Shown one piece after another: positions 16,501-18,551 of a stretch of 18,551 bases of DNA; the first letter of the stretch is position 1, and each line of letters opens with the position of its first letter. The position numbers and the translations under genes were made by a program. The stretch lies in assembly GCA_002309955.1 (NCBI GenBank), contig DBXQ01000083.1, forward strand, positions 6,112 to 24,662, in the 5' to 3' direction. The notes below the pieces were generated by a model that saw nothing but the letters and a program-made list of their open reading frames with translations, had not been told where the DNA came from and did no database searches. The DNA comes from Bacteroidales bacterium UBA1208. GTDB lineage: Bacteria > Bacteroidota > Bacteroidia > Bacteroidales > P3.

Positions 16501-16645
16501 GTTTGTTTGCCGTGGCGATATACTCACCACAGTCCCACCATGAGGCAGTGGCCTCGGCAGTGAGAATGTAAACAACACAGGCCACGATACATACCACCCA
16601 GCCTATGATGTTGTTCATCAGATGATATTTTTTCAAAGTATTCAT
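13508..16645 (-). CDS. DUF2723 / GT117-like multi-spanning membrane protein
   Basis: A 1045-residue protein of the DUF2723 family (Pfam PF11028), widespread in Bacteroidota. The first two thirds hold about a dozen membrane spans; the last 350 or so residues are soluble and look helical. After the first span comes WWDCGEYIATANKLQVGHPPGAP (split as WWDCGEY at 36-42 and HPPGAP at 53-58), which matches the acidic first loop of GT-C glycosyltransferases, with Asp38 and Glu41 as candidate catalytic residues. The RERDYAFVGSF segment is another conserved mark. The eukaryotic member TMEM260 is reported to be a protein O-mannosyltransferase, so a role in transferring sugar to exported proteins is plausible but inferred. 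It follows the arginine deiminase gene by 46 nt and precedes the small ribbon-helix-helix gene by 8 nt. Confidence 0.85.
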   Translation of the reverse strand: MNTLKKYHLMNNIIGWVVCIVACVVYILTAEATASWWDCGEYIATANKLQVGHPPGAPSFQLIGRLFSMFSTPENVAHAVNVMSAVCSGFTILFLFWSITLLAKHLLPDPKNPDIKDFRTWAVYAAGIVGALAYTFSDTFWFSAVEGEVYAMSSFFTSVVFWAILKWEEQADDPRSLRWLVLVCLLVGIAIGVHLLNLLTVPAIVYVVYFRKWPKTTVKGFIWSGVISVILLALILWGIIPGIVNVDSAFDVFFVNTLHLPFNTGTIVFFLLLTALVVWGLWYTSGKKKNKPVINSAILGFLMLVIGYSTFFLLVIRANTNTPLNENAPKDAVAMRAYLGREQYGDTPLFTGQYYTAGKPIDADRGYTKYVRGTDEQGRDRYIPASYQQKFIYRQNHTGVFPRMYSDDNSRRHPQFYEYWAGKCRGDHKPTAAQNLKYFHGYQMGFMYWRYFMWNFAGRQNDIQGHYFNDDGTRDYMNGNWICGIKAIDEARLGPQDNMPDHMKNNKARNVYYLLPLLLGICGLVYHIKRNKKDALIVFIMFFMTGIAIGIYLNMPPRQPRERDYAFVGSFSFFAIWIGLAVMALSDWITRLLKKEHVYKYVMPVVFLLCLFAAPILMASENWDDHDRSQKYAARDFAKNYLASVDKNGVLITFGDNDTFPLWYAQEVEGFRTDVRILNYTLSGMHWYVEQLFNKLYESDPMPFTLTKDFYGLGKDVVYLQDKANDYFEVTDVLALLRDHPEKFITRDARGEEVVVLPTTRFKITLDIPALVKAGVIPAVFADQVNPVIKWQIKKGSLFRHELMILDIIGTNKFMRDINIMNPSYIQDVFVPIRSYVVQDGMNYKIVPYEAKVVQPVLFDKRDNRYALQTFTEETYDYFINGYKDDEGQIHPLEWGNLNADIYVDPVSINMGTVQRQTFCIAARELIEKGDTVRARKLLDISDANFPESNFPYDKYSVILIDLYYDVYGVERANAIWDSIYKYYIQNLGYYSQYNGTSKASGVKHAIEESCQILYTLNHVALEVLKDSNRSEQVKTALAQQGYNI

Positions 16646-16691
16646 AGTAATGATGTAGAATGATTTTATAAATACTGTATTTTCGATTATT

Positions 16692-17945
16692 TCAGTCCCT
16701 GTTGATCGGCATTGTCATGCAACGGGCGCCACCACCGGCACGGGGCAACTCACTGGCTTTAAACGTAACTACGAATTTCTCATAATTATGCATATCGGTT
16801 TTACCGCTGCACACATCGTCGGCATCAAGGACACTGAAACCCGCCTTGTTCAGACTCTCAATAGTATTCACGTTACGCTCATAGCCTATCACCTTACCAT
16901 CACCAAGAGCAAAGAAATTGGCACCGCTATGCCATTGTTCACGATCCTGATACCATGTGTCGGGACCTCCACAAAACACCGGTTCCATATCCATGCCACA
17001 GCGTTTCAAACCTTCGAGCATGTTGTTCAGCTCTGTTACTTTCATCTTGCCATTATCCAACTCGATAAGTGTGGTGGACTTGCCTGAGAAAAGCCCAGTT
17101 TTCTCCAGCATAGGCTGATAAACCATACATTGATGACTTCCCAAGAAAGTATAGACCATATCAAGGTGAATAAACGAGTCGGGCTTATGCGGCAATTCCT
17201 GAACCAAAATACGAAATTGTTTCCGTTCTGCTGCAAACTTGTCTGCCAAGTACTTTATCCCTTTATAGTTCGTCCTTATTCCCATACCAATACACAGCAA
17301 ATCGGGTGAAGCAATCTGAACATCACCGCCTTCAGTGCGCGCACTATGATTGTGATCCATGGCACAGAATGTCTTTGTGCGAAAATAATCCTCAAAAATA
17401 GACTTATAGATAAGGGTTTCGCGCTGACGTACCCTGAACGACATCGAATTAATCAACACTTCATTATACATTGACGACGAAGCATCGCGGGTAAAGAAGA
17501 GATTATAGAGGGGTTTCAGTGTAAAACGCTCTTCTTTAAATGACTGGGGGTCGGTGTCATCATGAAAAGGAACACCTTCTATTAATTCCTTAGCCAACTG
17601 ATCGCTTGGATGACGCATCAACTCATCTATGATATGCTCACAGCCGTCAATCTTACAACTTTGAGACACTATCAGTTGACGCACATCGTCATTCTCCATC
17701 AAATCAGCCAATATGTCTTCAACATAATACACTTTAGTCCATTTCTCAAACACACCGCAAAATGAAGCGTATTCTTTATCCACAATATGTTTACTGAGAA
17801 TATCGCTATATAAAGCCTCGTTAGCGTTTTCTGGGGTCATTCTCTCAATCTCTATACCCGGCCGATGCAGCAGCACAGCATTGAGTCGTCCGTACTCACT
17901 CGAAACGTTTACCACCGTTTTATTATTATCCGTTTTTTCTGTCAT
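16692..17945 (-). CDS. arcA: Arginine deiminase
   Basis: This enzyme would hydrolyse arginine to citrulline and ammonia in the cytoplasm. The 417-residue sequence has the complete guanidine-group hydrolase set: LLHRPGIEIERMTPEN (25-40), FTRDAS (151-156, Asp154), EGGD (205-208), HLD (260-262), REQWHSGANFFAL (335-347) and the catalytic cysteine in GGGARCMTMP (Cys409). The length and the REQW and C-terminal motifs match arginine deiminase more closely than the shorter agmatine deiminases or citrulline-related hydrolases. Ornithine carbamoyltransferase and carbamate kinase genes, usual partners in the arginine deiminase pathway, are not adjacent. The gene heads the operon, 72 nt downstream of the -7 box at 18017-18024. 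Confidence 0.87.
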   Translation of the reverse strand: MTEKTDNNKTVVNVSSEYGRLNAVLLHRPGIEIERMTPENANEALYSDILSKHIVDKEYASFCGVFEKWTKVYYVEDILADLMENDDVRQLIVSQSCKIDGCEHIIDELMRHPSDQLAKELIEGVPFHDDTDPQSFKEERFTLKPLYNLFFTRDASSSMYNEVLINSMSFRVRQRETLIYKSIFEDYFRTKTFCAMDHNHSARTEGGDVQIASPDLLCIGMGIRTNYKGIKYLADKFAAERKQFRILVQELPHKPDSFIHLDMVYTFLGSHQCMVYQPMLEKTGLFSGKSTTLIELDNGKMKVTELNNMLEGLKRCGMDMEPVFCGGPDTWYQDREQWHSGANFFALGDGKVIGYERNVNTIESLNKAGFSVLDADDVCSGKTDMHNYEKFVVTFKASELPRAGGGARCMTMPINRD

Positions 17946-18016
17946 ACATCTTAATTAGTTGTTATACGTTGTATTGCAGCACATTCTTCATGCAATACCA
18001 TACTTCGCAGATTCTG

Positions 18017-18050
18017 CAAATATACAATTTTTTTTCGACAAAACATCAAA
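18017..18050 (-). promoter_or_regulatory. Bacteroidota-type promoter for the arginine deiminase operon
   Basis: Read on the minus strand, TATATTTG (18017-18024) fits the -7 consensus TAnnTTTG, with TTTG (18047-18050) 22 nt upstream. Transcription would begin near 18010, giving a leader of about 65 nt. Since no further promoter or terminator is evident down to 10844, it may serve all five genes. Confidence 0.6.
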
Positions 18051-18059
18051 ACGGTCATC

Positions 18060-18551
18060 TTTTTTTATTTTCTTCACAACTTCAAAGCCAAATACAAGAA
18101 TTCCGACCCCTCAAACGCACCCGATACACCGCCTTATACACAAACAATTCCTGCCACACCAGCAGGGATTATTATCATGGCTTGCGTAAGTCCAGGATAA
18201 GAAAGCAGTATAGAGAGACTACAATAAGAATTAATGGTGTCCAATAAAAGTTGCTAAAAGAGTAACCCTCAGAATCAACATGCTGATATAGAATTCGGGG
18301 ACATCTGATTATTGGTTTAACCCAAATCGGTCGTTAGAAAACAAATAGTGATTAGAATGACGATTCTAACATCCCGTAAGCGGTAGCTAAACAATATATT
18401 CCAATACAAACTTTATCCAAAACCCATTATGTCAAACAATTCTTTGAAACAGACCTCCCTAACGCACTTCTCTTTACCATTATTCCGTTTGCAAAGATAA
18501 ACAATGTTGTTTCTAATAAAACATCTGGTTCATCCGCTAAATGGATAGGTG
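18060..18551. other. Region without a convincing gene; possible decayed sequence
   Basis: I find no complete gene in these 490 bases. On the minus strand a frame stays open for about 55 codons (roughly 18343 to 18178) with no start codon, and includes a hydrophobic stretch TPLILIVVSLYCFLIL. It may be the tail of a degraded membrane-protein gene. A perfect 7-bp AT-rich hairpin TTAGAAT/ATTCTAA lies at 18352-18369. A lone -7 box at 18492-18499 points into the region. Confidence 0.4.
18492..18499 (-). promoter_or_regulatory. Lone -7 promoter box
   Basis: The minus strand reads TATCTTTG, identical to the box at 8463-8470 and an exact fit to TAnnTTTG. I see no matching TTTG element 19-23 nt upstream and no gene directly downstream; a short frame starting at 18480 stops after 17 codons. 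It may serve a small RNA, an old gene now decayed, or nothing. Confidence 0.3.

Noticed and set aside
17884..17896. CGTCCGTACTC inside the arginine deiminase gene resembles the right arm and linker of the hairpin family.
   Set aside because: There is no left arm to form a hairpin, and the encoded SSEYGRLNAVLLH is normal for the enzyme family, so it is a chance match.
18150..18166. A 5-bp stem CCTGC/GCAGG with a 7-nt loop that might be a terminator.
   Set aside because: The stem is short and no proper T run follows on either strand.

Overview
The window looks like chromosomal DNA of a member of the Bacteroidota, most likely the order Bacteroidales. The signs are promoter boxes of the phylum-specific TAnnTTTG type with a TTTG element 22 nt upstream, start codons without clear Shine-Dalgarno sequences, lipoproteins with short relaxed lipoboxes, PorT-like outer-membrane barrels, a DUF2723 membrane protein and a long secreted-type AtpB. 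Every convincing gene lies on the minus strand, so the window is read from right to left.

Right part (about 18051 down to 10808): a promoter at 18017-18050 precedes an apparent operon of five genes. These are an arginine deiminase, a DUF2723/GT117-like membrane protein, a small ribbon-helix-helix protein, ATP synthase subunit a (atpB) and phosphoglycerate kinase (pgk). Gaps are 46, 8, 21 and 34 nt, and a strong intrinsic terminator follows pgk. The atpB gene has no other ATP synthase genes beside it.

Middle (10736 to 8680): two envelope genes overlap by ATGA, an outer-membrane beta-barrel protein and an S41-family peptidase lipoprotein. They end in a stem-loop terminator. The next 500 or so bases carry no gene, but hold a perfect -7 box and a 111-bp imperfect inverted repeat just before the next gene.

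Left part (8187 to 244): a single giant gene encodes a Type ISP (single-polypeptide) restriction-modification enzyme: Mrr-like nuclease, superfamily 2 helicase, N6-adenine methyltransferase and target recognition region. Its coding sequence carries an in-frame array of 17-nt hairpins repeated every 24 bp inside the methyltransferase domain. A further, related hairpin with the same 7-nt linker lies in the helicase domain. This looks like a small palindromic repeat family that has spread inside a protein gene without breaking it, and it is the most unusual feature here. Below it, a lipoprotein beta-barrel gene with its own promoter is followed 12 nt later by a YgiQ-family radical SAM gene. A possible partial ORF runs off the left edge.

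All identifications come from reading motifs and translations by eye; no database search was run.
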